This document shows positions 33,704 to 42,967 of a DNA stretch of 64,000 bases, piece by piece. Position numbers and translations under genes: made by a program. The notes below the pieces were generated by a model. It was not told the DNA's origin and did not search any database. It saw nothing but the letters and a program-made list of their open reading frames with translations. The stretch covers positions 56,216 through 120,215 of the forward strand of contig NZ_LLZI01000276.1 in assembly GCF_001509485.1 (NCBI RefSeq). The letters are read 5' to 3'. Each line of letters opens with the position of its first letter. The first letter of the stretch is position 1. This stretch comes from Streptomyces sp. NRRL F-4489. Lineage in GTDB: Bacteria > Actinomycetota > Actinomycetes > Streptomycetales > Streptomycetaceae.

Positions 33704-34177
33704 TCAGGCGGCGGGCCGGACCAGCGGGCTGCCCGCCCTGGCGCGGGTGGCCTCGACCGCCTCCCACTCCTCGGTGCCGAGGTGGGCCAGCGCGGCGGGG
33801 AACACGCCGTCCTGCTCCTTGAGGATGTGATCGCGCAGGACGGCCATGGCCGCCAGCAGCCGGTCCGGCCAGGCGGGGTCGGTCGGCGTCCCCTCGGCGG
33901 CCTCGGCCAGCACCGCCTCGATCCGGCGGTGCTCGTCCGCCAGCGCGGCGATCTGCTCGGGGAAGTCCCCGGCCAGCGCGGGGAACAGGCCCTGCTCCTC
34001 GACCTCGGTGTGCGGGCCGAGGACCCGCGCGATCTCCCGGGCCACCTCCGCCATCCGGGGCGTCACCCCCTCCTGGCGGGCCGAGCGGAGGTGGCCGATG
34101 AGGCGGACCACCTCGTCGTGCTCCCGGGTCAGCTCATCGATGGCCGTCAGCGACTGGCAGCCGCAGTATTCGCACAC
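33704..34177 (-). CDS. Hemerythrin/HHE-domain protein
   Basis: A 157-residue four-helix protein with the HHE iron-ligand pattern: His in REHDEVVRLIGHL, His and Glu in LGPHTEVEEQGLF, His in ADEHRRIEAVL and His in LRDHILKEQDGVFPAAL. These would hold a di-iron centre that binds O2 or NO. The extreme N-terminus CEYCGCQ is Cys-rich and typical of actinobacterial HHE proteins next to nar genes. The GTG start has GGAG upstream. It is followed on the same strand direction by narK upstream at 34235-35536 with 57 bases between, so it probably forms an operon with it. Confidence 0.88.
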   Translation of the reverse strand: MCEYCGCQSLTAIDELTREHDEVVRLIGHLRSARQEGVTPRMAEVAREIARVLGPHTEVEEQGLFPALAGDFPEQIAALADEHRRIEAVLAEAAEGTPTDPAWPDRLLAAMAVLRDHILKEQDGVFPAALAHLGTEEWEAVEATRARAGSPLVRPAA

Positions 34178-34234
34178 CGGCGGTCTCCTTTTTCCTTGCG
34201 CGCGGGGCTTGTTGGTGAGGGGCGGGGCAGGTGG

Positions 34235-35536
34235 CTACGCCGTGGTGTCCGCGGTGCGGGGGCCGCCCCGGCGGTCGGCGCCGCGGCCGGGTTCGCCGCC
34301 CTCGGCGGCGGTGCGCACCCCGGTGACGGTGTACGCCAGCGCCGCCGCGGCCACCACCGCGAGCAGGGCGAGCCCGGCCGCGTAGGTGCCGTACGCGTCG
34401 TACAGCGAGCCCATCACCAGCGGCGGGACGAAACCGCCGAGGCCGCCCGCGGCACCGACCACCCCGGTGACCGAACCGACCTGGTCGGCCGGGGACACCA
34501 GGGCCACCAGCGCGAAGGTCGCCCCGCTGCCGGCGCCGAGCGCGGCGGCCATGGCGAGGAAGGCGAGGGTGCCGAGCGGGGCCAGGGCCGGCGTGAACGC
34601 CTGCACCACCGCCCCGGCCGCGACCACGGCCAGGGAGCCGGCCAGCACCCGCCGGGGGCCCAGCCGGTCGGAGAGCCAGCCGCCGACCGGGCGCATCACC
34701 ACGGCCAGCAGGACGAACCCCGCCATGCGGTTCGCGGCGTCGGCCTGGGCCAGTCCGTAGCCGGCCTTGAGGTAGGTGGGCAGGTAGACCGAGAACGCGA
34801 CATAGCCGCCGAACGTGACGGCGTACAGCGCGGACGCCTGCCAGGTGATGCCCAGCCGGGCGGTGGCGGCCAGCCGGCGGCCCAGGGGCGCGGTCGGCAC
34901 GGTGCGGCCGGGCGCGTCCCGCAGCAGCAGCGCGGCCACCACGGCGTACACCGCGAGCACCGCGGCGGTGATCAGGAACGGGGTGGGCACACCGTGCGCG
35001 CCGACCAGTTTCACCGTGGTCAGGGCGCTGATGGCGGTGCCTCCCATCCCGACGCCGAAGACGCCGACCGCCAGTCCGCGCCGGGCCGGCGGGAACCACG
35101 CGTTGACGAGCGGGACGCCGACGGCGAAGGCGGTGCCGCCGATGCCGAGGAAGAAGCCGCCCACCAGCAGGGCGGTGAGGGAGGAGTGGCCGGCCAGTCC
35201 GACGTAGAGCACCGGCACGATGGTGGCCGCCGAGACCAGGGAGAACAGCAGGCGCCCGCCGAACCGGTCGGTCAGCGCGCCCACCGGCACCCGCCCCAGC
35301 GAGCCCACCACGACCGGCACCGCCACCAGCAGCGACTGCTCGAACGAGGTCAGCCGCAGGCCGTCCTGGAACGCCGGGCCGAGCGGGCTGAGCAGCGCCC
35401 ACGCCCAGAAATTGACGGCGAAGCCCACCGTGGCCAGCGCCAGCATCAGCCAGGCCCGGCCGGGCACCGCCTGCCGCTCCGGCTCGTGCGCCTGCGCCTG
35501 CCGTGTCGCGTCGCTCCCGTACTGCTGGAGCACCAT
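34235..35536 (-). CDS. narK: Nitrate/nitrite MFS transporter NarK
   Basis: A 433-residue 12-helix MFS protein of the nitrate/nitrite porter family. Family signatures are visible: GFAVNFWAWALLSPLGP in the first helix, the Gly-rich nitrate-signature helices GGFFLGIGGTAFAVGVP and GAAGGLGGFVPP, and RVPVGALTDRFGGR in loop 2-3. AGGAGGA lies upstream of two adjacent ATGs (35539 and 35536); I chose the second for better spacing. It would import nitrate for NarG and/or export nitrite. It is divergent from narGHJI across about 530 bases. Confidence 0.92.
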   Translation of the reverse strand: MVLQQYGSDATRQAQAHEPERQAVPGRAWLMLALATVGFAVNFWAWALLSPLGPAFQDGLRLTSFEQSLLVAVPVVVGSLGRVPVGALTDRFGGRLLFSLVSAATIVPVLYVGLAGHSSLTALLVGGFFLGIGGTAFAVGVPLVNAWFPPARRGLAVGVFGVGMGGTAISALTTVKLVGAHGVPTPFLITAAVLAVYAVVAALLLRDAPGRTVPTAPLGRRLAATARLGITWQASALYAVTFGGYVAFSVYLPTYLKAGYGLAQADAANRMAGFVLLAVVMRPVGGWLSDRLGPRRVLAGSLAVVAAGAVVQAFTPALAPLGTLAFLAMAAALGAGSGATFALVALVSPADQVGSVTGVVGAAGGLGGFVPPLVMGSLYDAYGTYAAGLALLAVVAAAALAYTVTGVRTAAEGGEPGRGADRRGGPRTADTTA

Positions 35537-35539
35537 CAT

Positions 35540-36066
35540 CTTCCTCCTGTTCACGGTGGCCGGACCGCTTCGCGCGACGGTCGGCGATGCGGTGGCCTCG
35601 TCCAGGATTCGTGCGGCGGGGCGCCGGCGGAGGGGGCCGTAAGTGCCTCGTTCCGCTCCGACCGGTCCTGCCGCGCAGGCCCTTCGGTCCACGGGCCGGA
35701 CGCCGCTCGGCGCGGGGGATGCGTCCGGCCGCCCGGCGATCAGGGCAGACGGGCGGGGCGGCCGGACGGTGGCCGGCCAGGGCCGTGCGCGGGGTCCGCG
35801 ATGCGGGACGGCGGTGGACGCCGCCGCACGGGTGCCGGTCACCGTGGTTCACGGGCCGTCTCCTGGCCGGTCGCTGCTCAGCATGCGGCAGCGGCGGCGC
35901 CCGGCGGGGCGGCCGATCAGCCCTTTCCCCCGGGCCGTCCGGCCCTCATCGGCGGTATACGGACCGGTCCCCGGCGATGACCGGCGGGATTGGGGACGAA
36001 GGGACGGGCCACCAGGGCCGTTGGACCCCCCGTTCCGGCAATGGCCAAAACCTAACGTTGGCCACC
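35540..36066. promoter_or_regulatory. narK/narG divergent control region
   Basis: No gene is supported in this 527-base region. It contains GGGCCGTCCGGCCC (35933-35946, perfect 6-bp dyad), GGGCCGTTGGACCC (36015-36028, imperfect) and GGCCCTTCGGTCC (35678-35690) nearer narK. These resemble DevR/OsdR-type dyads by memory, and the DevR-like regulator of this window is the natural candidate. Such motifs are also common by chance at this GC content. Confidence 0.4.
36042..36064 (+). promoter_or_regulatory. Perfect 7-bp inverted repeat at the narG start, over a possible -10 element
   Basis: TGGCCAA-N9-TTGGCCA ends two bases before the narG ATG at 36067. The spacer and right arm contain TAACGT, a possible -10 hexamer only 9 bases before the start codon, and no ribosome site is visible. 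Either a leaderless promoter with an overlapping operator or a translation-blocking hairpin would explain it. Confidence 0.45.
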
Positions 36067-39000
36067 ATGGAGAATGACCAGACAGCACCACCGGAGCGGC
36101 CGCGCGCCGAACGGAATTGGCCACTGGCCGCCCGCAGGCTGCTGACCCGCGGCGAGGTCTCGGCCGACGGGCGCGCCGCGTTCGGGACCGGCGACCCGGA
36201 GTGGGAGGGCTTCTACCGGGACCGCTGGGCGCACGACAAGGTGGTGCGCTCCACCCACGGCGTCAACTGCACCGGTTCCTGCTCGTGGATGGTGTACGTC
36301 AAGGACGGCATCATCACCTGGGAGCACCAGGCCACCGACTACCCCTCGGTCGGCGCCGACCACCCCGAGTACGAGCCGCGCGGCTGCCCGCGCGGGGCGT
36401 CGTTCTCCTGGTACACCTACTCCCCCAGCCGCGTCCGCTACCCCTATGTGCGGGGCGCGCTGCTGTCGCTGTGGCGCGAGGCGCGGCAGCGGCTCGGCGA
36501 CCCGGTGGCGGCCTGGGCGGAGATCACCGGCGACCCGGAGAAGGCCCGCGCCTACAAGCGGGCCCGCGGCAAGGGCGGTCTGGTCCGCGCGGACTGGGAC
36601 GAGGTGACCGAGCTGATCGCCGCCGCCCACGTCCACACGGTCAAGGCGTACGGCCCCGACCGGGTGGCGGGCTTCTCGCCGATCCCGGCGATGTCCATGG
36701 CGTCCTACGCGGCCGGCGCGCGGTTCCTATCGCTGATCGGCGGCACCCTGCTGTCGTTCTACGACTGGTACGCCGATCTGCCCGTCGCCTCGCCGCAGGT
36801 GTTCGGCGACCAGACCGACGTCCCGGAGGCGGCGGACTGGTGGAACGCCGGCTACCTGGTCATGTGGGGTTCCAACATCCCCGTCACCCGCACCCCGGAC
36901 GCCCACTTCCTGACCGAGACCCGCTACAACGGCACCAAGGTCGTCGCGGTCAGCCCCGACTACGCCGACAACGTGAAGTTCGCGGACGAGTGGCTGGCGC
37001 CGCACCCCGGGACGGACGGGGCGCTGGCGATGGCGATGGGGCATGTGATCCTGCGCGAGTTCCTGGTGGACCGCACGGTGCCGTACTTCGAGGACTACCT
37101 GCGGAAGTACACCGACGCGCCGTTCCTGGTGACGCTGCGCGCGCACGAGCGCGGTCTGGTCCCGGACGGCTTCCTGACCGCCGCCGACCTCGGGCACCGC
37201 ACCGAGCACGCCGAGTCCAAGACCGTGCTCGTGGACTCCGCCACCGGTGACTGCGTGGTGCCGAACGGCTCCCTCGGCTTCCGCTGGGGGCAGGCCGGCC
37301 AGGGCCGCTGGAACCTCGATCTGGGCGGCACCGTCCCGGAGTTGAGCCTGCTCGACAGCGCGGAGGAGACGGTGGCCGTGGCGCTGCCGCGCTTCGACGA
37401 GGGCGGCACCGAGGGCGGTGCGGTGATGGTGCGCGGGGTGCCCGTGCGGCGCGTCGGGGGCCGCCTGGTCACCACGGTCTTCGATCTGCTGCTGGCGCAG
37501 TACGGGGTGCGGCGGCCCGGTCTGCCGGGTGACTGGCCGGCCTCGTACGAGGACGCCAGTCAGCCGTACACGCCCGCCTGGCAGGAGACCGTCACGTCCG
37601 TGCCGGCCGAGCAGGCGGCGCGGATCGCGCGGGAGTTCGCCCGCAACGCCGAGCGCACCCGCGGCCGTTCGATGATCGCGATGGGCGCGGGCACCAACCA
37701 CTGGTTCCACTCCGACACCATCTACCGGGCGTTCCTGGCGCTGACCACGATGACCGGCTGCCAGGGCGTCAACGGCGGCGGCTGGGCGCACTACGTGGGC
37801 CAGGAGAAGGTCCGCCCGCTGACCGGCTTCCAGCACCTGGCGTTCGCGTTCGACTGGCAGCGGCCGACCCGGCACATGGCGGGCACCTCGTACTGGTACC
37901 TGCACACCGACCAGTGGCGCTACGAGGCGTTCGGGCCCGACGAGCTGGCCTCGCCGCTGGGCGCGGGCCGCTTCCGGGGCAAGGCGTTCGCGGACTGCCT
38001 GGCGCAGGCCGTCCGCCTGGGCTGGACCCCGGGCCACCCCGGCTTCAACCGCAACCCGCTGGACCTGGCCGACGAGGCCGCGGCCCAGGGGCGCGAGGTC
38101 GCCGAGCACATCGTGGACGAACTGACGGCCGGGCGGCTGCGGTTCGCCGCCGAGGACCCGGACGATCCGGCCAACTTCCCGCGCGTGCTGACCGTCTGGC
38201 GCGCCAACCTGCTGGGCTCGTCCGGCAAGGGCAACGAATACTTCCTGCGCCATCTGCTGGGCACCGACGCGGCCGTCCGCTCGGCGGAGACCCCGGAGGG
38301 CGAGCGGCCCGAGGAGGTGGTGTGGCGTGCGGAGGCCCCCGAGGGCAAGCTCGATCTGCTGGTGTCGATGGACTTCCGGATGACCTCCACCGGCCTGCTG
38401 TCCGACGTGGTGCTGCCGGCCGCGACCTGGTACGAGAAGGACGACCTGTCCAGTACGGACATGCACCCCTTCGTGCACGCCTTCACCCCGGCCATCGCCC
38501 CGCCCTGGCAGGCCCGCACCGACTACGACACCTTCCTGGCCCTGGCCGACCGCTTCAGCGAGCTGGCCGCCACGCACCTGGGCACCCGCACCGACGTCCT
38601 GCCGGTGCCGCTCGCCCACGACACCCCGGACGAACTCGCCCAGCCGGGCGGGGTGGTGCGGGACTGGCGGAAGGGCGAGTGCGAGCCGGTGCCTGGCCGC
38701 ACCATGCCGAAGCTGGTCGTGGTGGAGCGGGACTACCCGGCCGTGGCGGACAAGCTGCGGGCCGTGGGCCCGCTGCTGGAGACGCTGGGCACCACCACCA
38801 AGGGCGTCACCGTCCGCCCGGACCGGGAGATCGAGGAGCTGCGGCACCGCTGCGGCACGGTCCGCGACGGCGCCGGCGCGGGCCGCCCGTCGCTGGCCAC
38901 CGCGAGCGATATGTGCGAGGCGATCCTCGCGCTGTCCGGCACCTCCAACGGCCGCCTGGCGACGGAGGGTTTCCGGGAGCTGGAGCGGCAGACCGGCAGC

Positions 39001-39765
39001 ACCGGCCTGGTGGCGCTGGCCGCCGAACGCGAGGCCGAGCGGATCACCTTCGCCGACACCCGCACCCAGCCACGCGCGGTGATGACCTCCTACGAGTGGT
39101 CCGGCTCGGAGTCCGGCGGCCGCCGCTACTCCCCGTTCGTCATCAACGTCGAGCACGACAAGCCGTGGCACACCCTCACCGGCCGCCAGCACTTCTTCGC
39201 CGCCCACGACTGGATCAGCGAGCTGGGCGAGCAACTGCCCGTCTACCGGCCGCCGTTGAACGCGCTGCGCCACTACGGCGACGAGCATCTGCACGAGCCC
39301 GGACGGGCCGAGGTGACCGTGCGCTATCTGACCCCGCACTCCAAGTGGTCCATCCACTCCGAGTACCAGGACAACGCCTACATGCTGGCGCTGTCCCGGG
39401 GCGGCCCGGTCATCTGGATGTCCACCGCGGACGCCGGGAGGATCGGCATACGGGACAACGAGTGGATCGAGGCGTACAACCGCAACGGCGTGGTGGCGGC
39501 CCGCGCCGTGGTCAGCCACCGCATGCCCGAGGGCACGGTGTACATGTACCACGCCAAGGACCGCACGGTGAACGTGCCGACGACCGAGGTCAGCGGCCGG
39601 CGCGGCGGCAGCCACAACGCGCTGACCCGCCTGCTGGTCAAGCCCACCCATCTCGCGGGCGGCTACGCCCAGTTCACCTACGCCTTCAACTACTACGGCC
39701 CGACCGGCAACCAGCGTGACGAGGTCACCGTCATCCGCCGGCGCGACCAGCGAGTGGAGTACTGA
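36067..39765 (+). CDS. narG: Respiratory nitrate reductase, alpha subunit NarG
   Basis: A 1232-residue molybdopterin enzyme reducing nitrate to nitrite. The N-terminal FS0 cluster motif is HGVNCTGSCSW followed by CPRGASFS, with a His first ligand as in NarG. The Mo ligand Asp is in FYDWYADLP. The molybdopterin-guanine-dinucleotide domains follow, ending with NYYGPTGNQRDEVTV. No twin-arginine leader is present, so the active site faces the cytoplasm. It is first in narGHJI, one base separating its stop from the narH ATG. Its length equals the usual NarG. Confidence 0.96.
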   Translation: MENDQTAPPERPRAERNWPLAARRLLTRGEVSADGRAAFGTGDPEWEGFYRDRWAHDKVVRSTHGVNCTGSCSWMVYVKDGIITWEHQATDYPSVGADHPEYEPRGCPRGASFSWYTYSPSRVRYPYVRGALLSLWREARQRLGDPVAAWAEITGDPEKARAYKRARGKGGLVRADWDEVTELIAAAHVHTVKAYGPDRVAGFSPIPAMSMASYAAGARFLSLIGGTLLSFYDWYADLPVASPQVFGDQTDVPEAADWWNAGYLVMWGSNIPVTRTPDAHFLTETRYNGTKVVAVSPDYADNVKFADEWLAPHPGTDGALAMAMGHVILREFLVDRTVPYFEDYLRKYTDAPFLVTLRAHERGLVPDGFLTAADLGHRTEHAESKTVLVDSATGDCVVPNGSLGFRWGQAGQGRWNLDLGGTVPELSLLDSAEETVAVALPRFDEGGTEGGAVMVRGVPVRRVGGRLVTTVFDLLLAQYGVRRPGLPGDWPASYEDASQPYTPAWQETVTSVPAEQAARIAREFARNAERTRGRSMIAMGAGTNHWFHSDTIYRAFLALTTMTGCQGVNGGGWAHYVGQEKVRPLTGFQHLAFAFDWQRPTRHMAGTSYWYLHTDQWRYEAFGPDELASPLGAGRFRGKAFADCLAQAVRLGWTPGHPGFNRNPLDLADEAAAQGREVAEHIVDELTAGRLRFAAEDPDDPANFPRVLTVWRANLLGSSGKGNEYFLRHLLGTDAAVRSAETPEGERPEEVVWRAEAPEGKLDLLVSMDFRMTSTGLLSDVVLPAATWYEKDDLSSTDMHPFVHAFTPAIAPPWQARTDYDTFLALADRFSELAATHLGTRTDVLPVPLAHDTPDELAQPGGVVRDWRKGECEPVPGRTMPKLVVVERDYPAVADKLRAVGPLLETLGTTTKGVTVRPDREIEELRHRCGTVRDGAGAGRPSLATASDMCEAILALSGTSNGRLATEGFRELERQTGSTGLVALAAEREAERITFADTRTQPRAVMTSYEWSGSESGGRRYSPFVINVEHDKPWHTLTGRQHFFAAHDWISELGEQLPVYRPPLNALRHYGDEHLHEPGRAEVTVRYLTPHSKWSIHSEYQDNAYMLALSRGGPVIWMSTADAGRIGIRDNEWIEAYNRNGVVAARAVVSHRMPEGTVYMYHAKDRTVNVPTTEVSGRRGGSHNALTRLLVKPTHLAGGYAQFTYAFNYYGPTGNQRDEVTVIRRRDQRVEY

Positions 39766-39766
39766 C

Positions 39767-41350
39767 ATGCCCCGCGGCACCGCCCCCATCGGACGCGTCA
39801 TGGCCCAGGTGGCGATGGTGATGAACCTCGACAAGTGCATCGGCTGCCACACCTGCTCGGTCACCTGCAAGCAGACCTGGACCAACCGCACCGGCGTCGA
39901 GTACGCCTGGTTCAACAACGTCGAGACCAAGCCCGGCGTCGGCTACCCGCGCCGCTACGAGGACCAGGAGCAGTGGAAGGGCGGCTGGATGCTCGACCGG
40001 CGCGGCCGCCTGGTGCTGCGCTCCGGCGGCCGGATCAGACGCCTGCTGTCCCTGTTCTCCAACCCCGACCTGCCCGCCATCGAGGACTACTACGAGCCGG
40101 TCACCTACGACTACGACACCCTCGTCAGCGCCCCCGCCGGCCCGGACCTGCCGGTCGCCCGCCCCCGCTCCCTCCTCACCGGCCGGCCCACCGCCGTCAC
40201 CTGGGGCGCCAACTGGGAGGACGGCCTCGGCGGCGCGCCGGAGCACGCCGGCGGCGACCCCAACCTGTCCGGGGAGTGGGCGGAGCGGGTGAAGTTCGCG
40301 TTCGAGCAGACCTTCCTGTTCCACCTGCCCCGCCTGTGCGAGCACTGCCTGAACCCGGCCTGTGTGTCGGCCTGCCCGTCCGGCGCGATGTTCAAGCGGG
40401 TCGAGGACGGCATCGTCCTGGTCGACCAGCACCGCTGCCGGGGCTGGCGGATGTGCGTGACCGCGTGCCCGTACAAGAAGGTGTACGTCAACCACGCCAC
40501 CGGCAAGGCCGAGAAGTGCACGTTCTGCTTCCCGCGCATCGAGGCCGGGCAGCCCACCGTGTGCTCCGAGACCTGCGTCGGCCGGCTGCGCTACCTCGGA
40601 CTGCTGCTCTACGACGCCGACCGGGTCGGTGAGGCCGCCGCCACCCCGGACGAGCGGGACCTCCTCGACGCCCAGCGCGACGTCTTCCTCGACCCGCACG
40701 ACCCCCACGTCATCGCCGCCGCCCGGGAGTCCGGAATCCCCGAGGACTGGCTGGCCGCGGCCCGCCGCTCCCCCGTGTACGCGCTGATCTCCACGTACCG
40801 GGTCGCGCTGCCGCTGCACCCGGAGTACCGCACCCTGCCGATGGTCTGGTACGTGCCGCCGCTCTCGCCCGTCCTGGACGCGGTGACGTCGGCGGGCGGC
40901 GACCAGGACGATCCCGACCATGTGTTCGCGGCCGTCACCCGGCTGCGGATCCCGCTGGAGTACCTGGCCGAACTGTTCACCGCCGGGGACACCGACGTGG
41001 TCGGCGGGGTGCTGATGAAGCTGACCGCGCTGCGCTCGTACATGCGGGCCCGCACCCTCGGCGAGGACGGGGACGAGGCCGCGCTCCGGGCCGTGGGGCT
41101 GACCGCCCGGGAGGCGGAGGACCTGCACCGGCTGCTGGCGGTGGCCAAGTACGCGGACCGGTACGTCGTCCCGGCCGCCCACAAGGAGGACGCCGCCGCG
41201 CTCACCGCCCTGGAGAACCGCTGCCCGGTGGAGACGGCCGGGCCGCCGGCGGAGGGCGGGGTCATGCTCGGGGAGCGCGGGGTGATGCTCGGCATGCCCA
41301 CCGTGCGCCGGCGCGGCACCCCGGACGCGGCCGCGGGAGGCCGCCGGTGA
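39767..41350 (+). CDS. narH: Respiratory nitrate reductase, beta subunit NarH
   Basis: A 527-residue electron-transfer subunit carrying four Fe-S clusters. The cysteine groups are CIGCHTCSVTCK, CEHCLNPACVSACP, CRGWRMCVTACPYKK (a Trp replaces one Cys, as in the [3Fe-4S] site of NarH) and CTFCFPRIEAG...CSETCVGR. It passes electrons from NarI heme to NarG. The start ATG at 39767 is one base after the narG stop. The stop overlaps the narJ GTG by four bases. Its size and motif order are typical. Confidence 0.96.
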   Translation: MPRGTAPIGRVMAQVAMVMNLDKCIGCHTCSVTCKQTWTNRTGVEYAWFNNVETKPGVGYPRRYEDQEQWKGGWMLDRRGRLVLRSGGRIRRLLSLFSNPDLPAIEDYYEPVTYDYDTLVSAPAGPDLPVARPRSLLTGRPTAVTWGANWEDGLGGAPEHAGGDPNLSGEWAERVKFAFEQTFLFHLPRLCEHCLNPACVSACPSGAMFKRVEDGIVLVDQHRCRGWRMCVTACPYKKVYVNHATGKAEKCTFCFPRIEAGQPTVCSETCVGRLRYLGLLLYDADRVGEAAATPDERDLLDAQRDVFLDPHDPHVIAAARESGIPEDWLAAARRSPVYALISTYRVALPLHPEYRTLPMVWYVPPLSPVLDAVTSAGGDQDDPDHVFAAVTRLRIPLEYLAELFTAGDTDVVGGVLMKLTALRSYMRARTLGEDGDEAALRAVGLTAREAEDLHRLLAVAKYADRYVVPAAHKEDAAALTALENRCPVETAGPPAEGGVMLGERGVMLGMPTVRRRGTPDAAAGGRR

Positions 41351-42144
41351 GCGCGCGGACCGTCCTCGTACGCGGCCGGCGCCGCCGTGCGACCCGCCTG
41401 ACGCCCCGGGAGGCCAGGGAGCGCTCGTTGCTGCTGCGCCTGCTCTCCCTGCTCCTCCAGTACCCGGACGACGAACTGGCCTCCGCTCGGGGGGAGTTGG
41501 CGGACCGGGTGGACTCCCTGCCCCCCTCCCCCGCCGCCAGGCACCTGACCGCCTTCACCGGCTGGTTCGCCGGCCAGTCCGCGGACGCGCTCCGGGCCCA
41601 CTACGTCGAAATCTTCGACCTGCGCCGCAAGAGCAGCCTCTACCTCACCTACTACCTGCACGGCGACACCCGCCGCCGCGGGATGGCCCTGCTCACCCTC
41701 AACCGGCGCTATCGCGCGGCCGGTTGGCGGGCGGACGGCGGGGAACTGCCCGACCACCTCCCCCTCGTCCTGGAGTTCGCGGCGCTCGCCGGACCGGGCG
41801 CGGGCGAGGCGCCGCTGCGGCAGCACCGGCGCGGCCTGGCGCTGATCCACCGGGCGCTGGCCGACGCCGACTCCCCGTACCGGCACGTCCTGGCCGCGCT
41901 GCTGGCCCTGCTGCCGCCGGCCACCGCCGCCGATCTGCGCGCCGTGGCCGAGCTGGCCGCCCAGGGGCCGCCGCGGGAGGACACCGGCCTGGAGCCCTAC
42001 GGGGCGTACGGCAGCGGCGAGTTCGCGCCACCGGGCACCTTCGCGCCGCCCGAGCAGGCCCCGCCCACCCTCATGCCGACCCCGGCCCCGGCCCCGCACT
42101 CGTGTCCGTCCTCCCCTTCGTCCACTCCGGAAGGCCCTCGATGA
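41347..42144 (+). CDS. narJ: Nitrate reductase assembly chaperone NarJ
   Basis: A 265-residue TorD/NarJ-family chaperone that loads molybdenum cofactor into NarG before it docks on the membrane. Diagnostic segments are LLLRLLSLLLQYPDDELASARGEL near the start and LRAHYVEIFDLRRKSSLYLTYYLHGDTRRRG in the middle. The C-terminus is a long Pro/Ala-rich tail (about 50 residues), longer than in most NarJ. It overlaps narH (GTGA) and narI (ATGA) by 4 bases at each end, so the four genes are translationally coupled. Confidence 0.94.
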   Translation: MSARTVLVRGRRRRATRLTPREARERSLLLRLLSLLLQYPDDELASARGELADRVDSLPPSPAARHLTAFTGWFAGQSADALRAHYVEIFDLRRKSSLYLTYYLHGDTRRRGMALLTLNRRYRAAGWRADGGELPDHLPLVLEFAALAGPGAGEAPLRQHRRGLALIHRALADADSPYRHVLAALLALLPPATAADLRAVAELAAQGPPREDTGLEPYGAYGSGEFAPPGTFAPPEQAPPTLMPTPAPAPHSCPSSPSSTPEGPR

Positions 42145-42875
42145 CCACCGCCTCCGCCTCCGCCTCCGTTGGCGGGACCGACCTGCTGCTGTGGGTGGCG
42201 TTCCCCTACGCCTGCCTGGCGGTCTTCGTCGCCGGGCATGTCTGGCGCTACCGCCATGATCAGTTCGGCTGGACCTCCCACACCAGTCAGCTGCTGGAGC
42301 ACCGCTGGCTGCGCTGGGGCAGCCCGCTGTTCCACCTCGGCGCCTTCATGGTGATCGCCGGGCACGTCATCGGCCTGGCCGTACCCGCCTCGTGGACTGC
42401 CGCGGCCGGCCTCGGCGAGCACGGCTACCACCTCGTGGCGGTCTGGGGCGGCTCGATCGCGGGCGCCGCCATGGTCGCCGGACTCGGTCTGCTGTGCGCC
42501 CGGCGGCTGCTGTCCCGCCGCGTCCGCCTGCGCAGCCTCCGCAGCGACAAGGTGCTCTTCCCGCTGCTGGCCGCCACCGTGCTGCTCGGCATCACGGCGA
42601 CCCTGGCCCACAACACCTTCGGCCCCGGCTACGACTACCGCGCGACGGTCTCCGTCTGGTTCCGCGGCCTCTTCACCCTCCGGCCCGTCCCGGGGGCGAT
42701 CAGCGGCGCACCGCTGCTGTTCCGGCTGCACGCGCTGAGCGCCTGCCTGCTCTTCGCCGCCTGGCCGTTCACCCGGCTCGTCCACGTCTGGAGCGCGCCG
42801 ATCGGCTACCTGGCCCGCCCGTACCTGGTCTACCGCCACCGGGCCGCGGCGCCCGCCGCCGGACGGGGCAGGTAG
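42141..42875 (+). CDS. narI: Respiratory nitrate reductase, gamma subunit NarI
   Basis: A 244-residue five-helix membrane cytochrome b that oxidises menaquinol and passes electrons to NarH. Heme-ligand His residues lie in FVAGHVWRYRHD, VIAGHVIGLAV, and the C-terminal LHALSAC...FTRLVHVWSAP. The ATG overlaps the narJ stop. It is the last gene of the narGHJI operon and is followed by a strong hairpin. The hydrophobic pattern and length are normal. Confidence 0.95.
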   Translation: MTTASASASVGGTDLLLWVAFPYACLAVFVAGHVWRYRHDQFGWTSHTSQLLEHRWLRWGSPLFHLGAFMVIAGHVIGLAVPASWTAAAGLGEHGYHLVAVWGGSIAGAAMVAGLGLLCARRLLSRRVRLRSLRSDKVLFPLLAATVLLGITATLAHNTFGPGYDYRATVSVWFRGLFTLRPVPGAISGAPLLFRLHALSACLLFAAWPFTRLVHVWSAPIGYLARPYLVYRHRAAAPAAGRGR

Positions 42876-42906
42876 CGGCGGCGGACGCCGACCGGCCCGT
42901 CCGGAA

Positions 42907-42952
42907 ACCGCGAACGCGCCCCCTGGCCGCAGCCGGGGGGCGCGTTCGCGGT
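42907..42952. terminator. Bidirectional terminator between narI and nirBD
   Basis: A perfect 17-bp stem (ACCGCGAACGCGCCCCC at 42907-42923 and its complement at 42936-42952) with a 12-base loop. Further pairs GGAA/TTCC follow after one bulged base. It lies between two convergent genes and is the clearest terminator in the window. Confidence 0.85.
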
Positions 42953-42967
42953 TCCGGGCGCCGGGAT

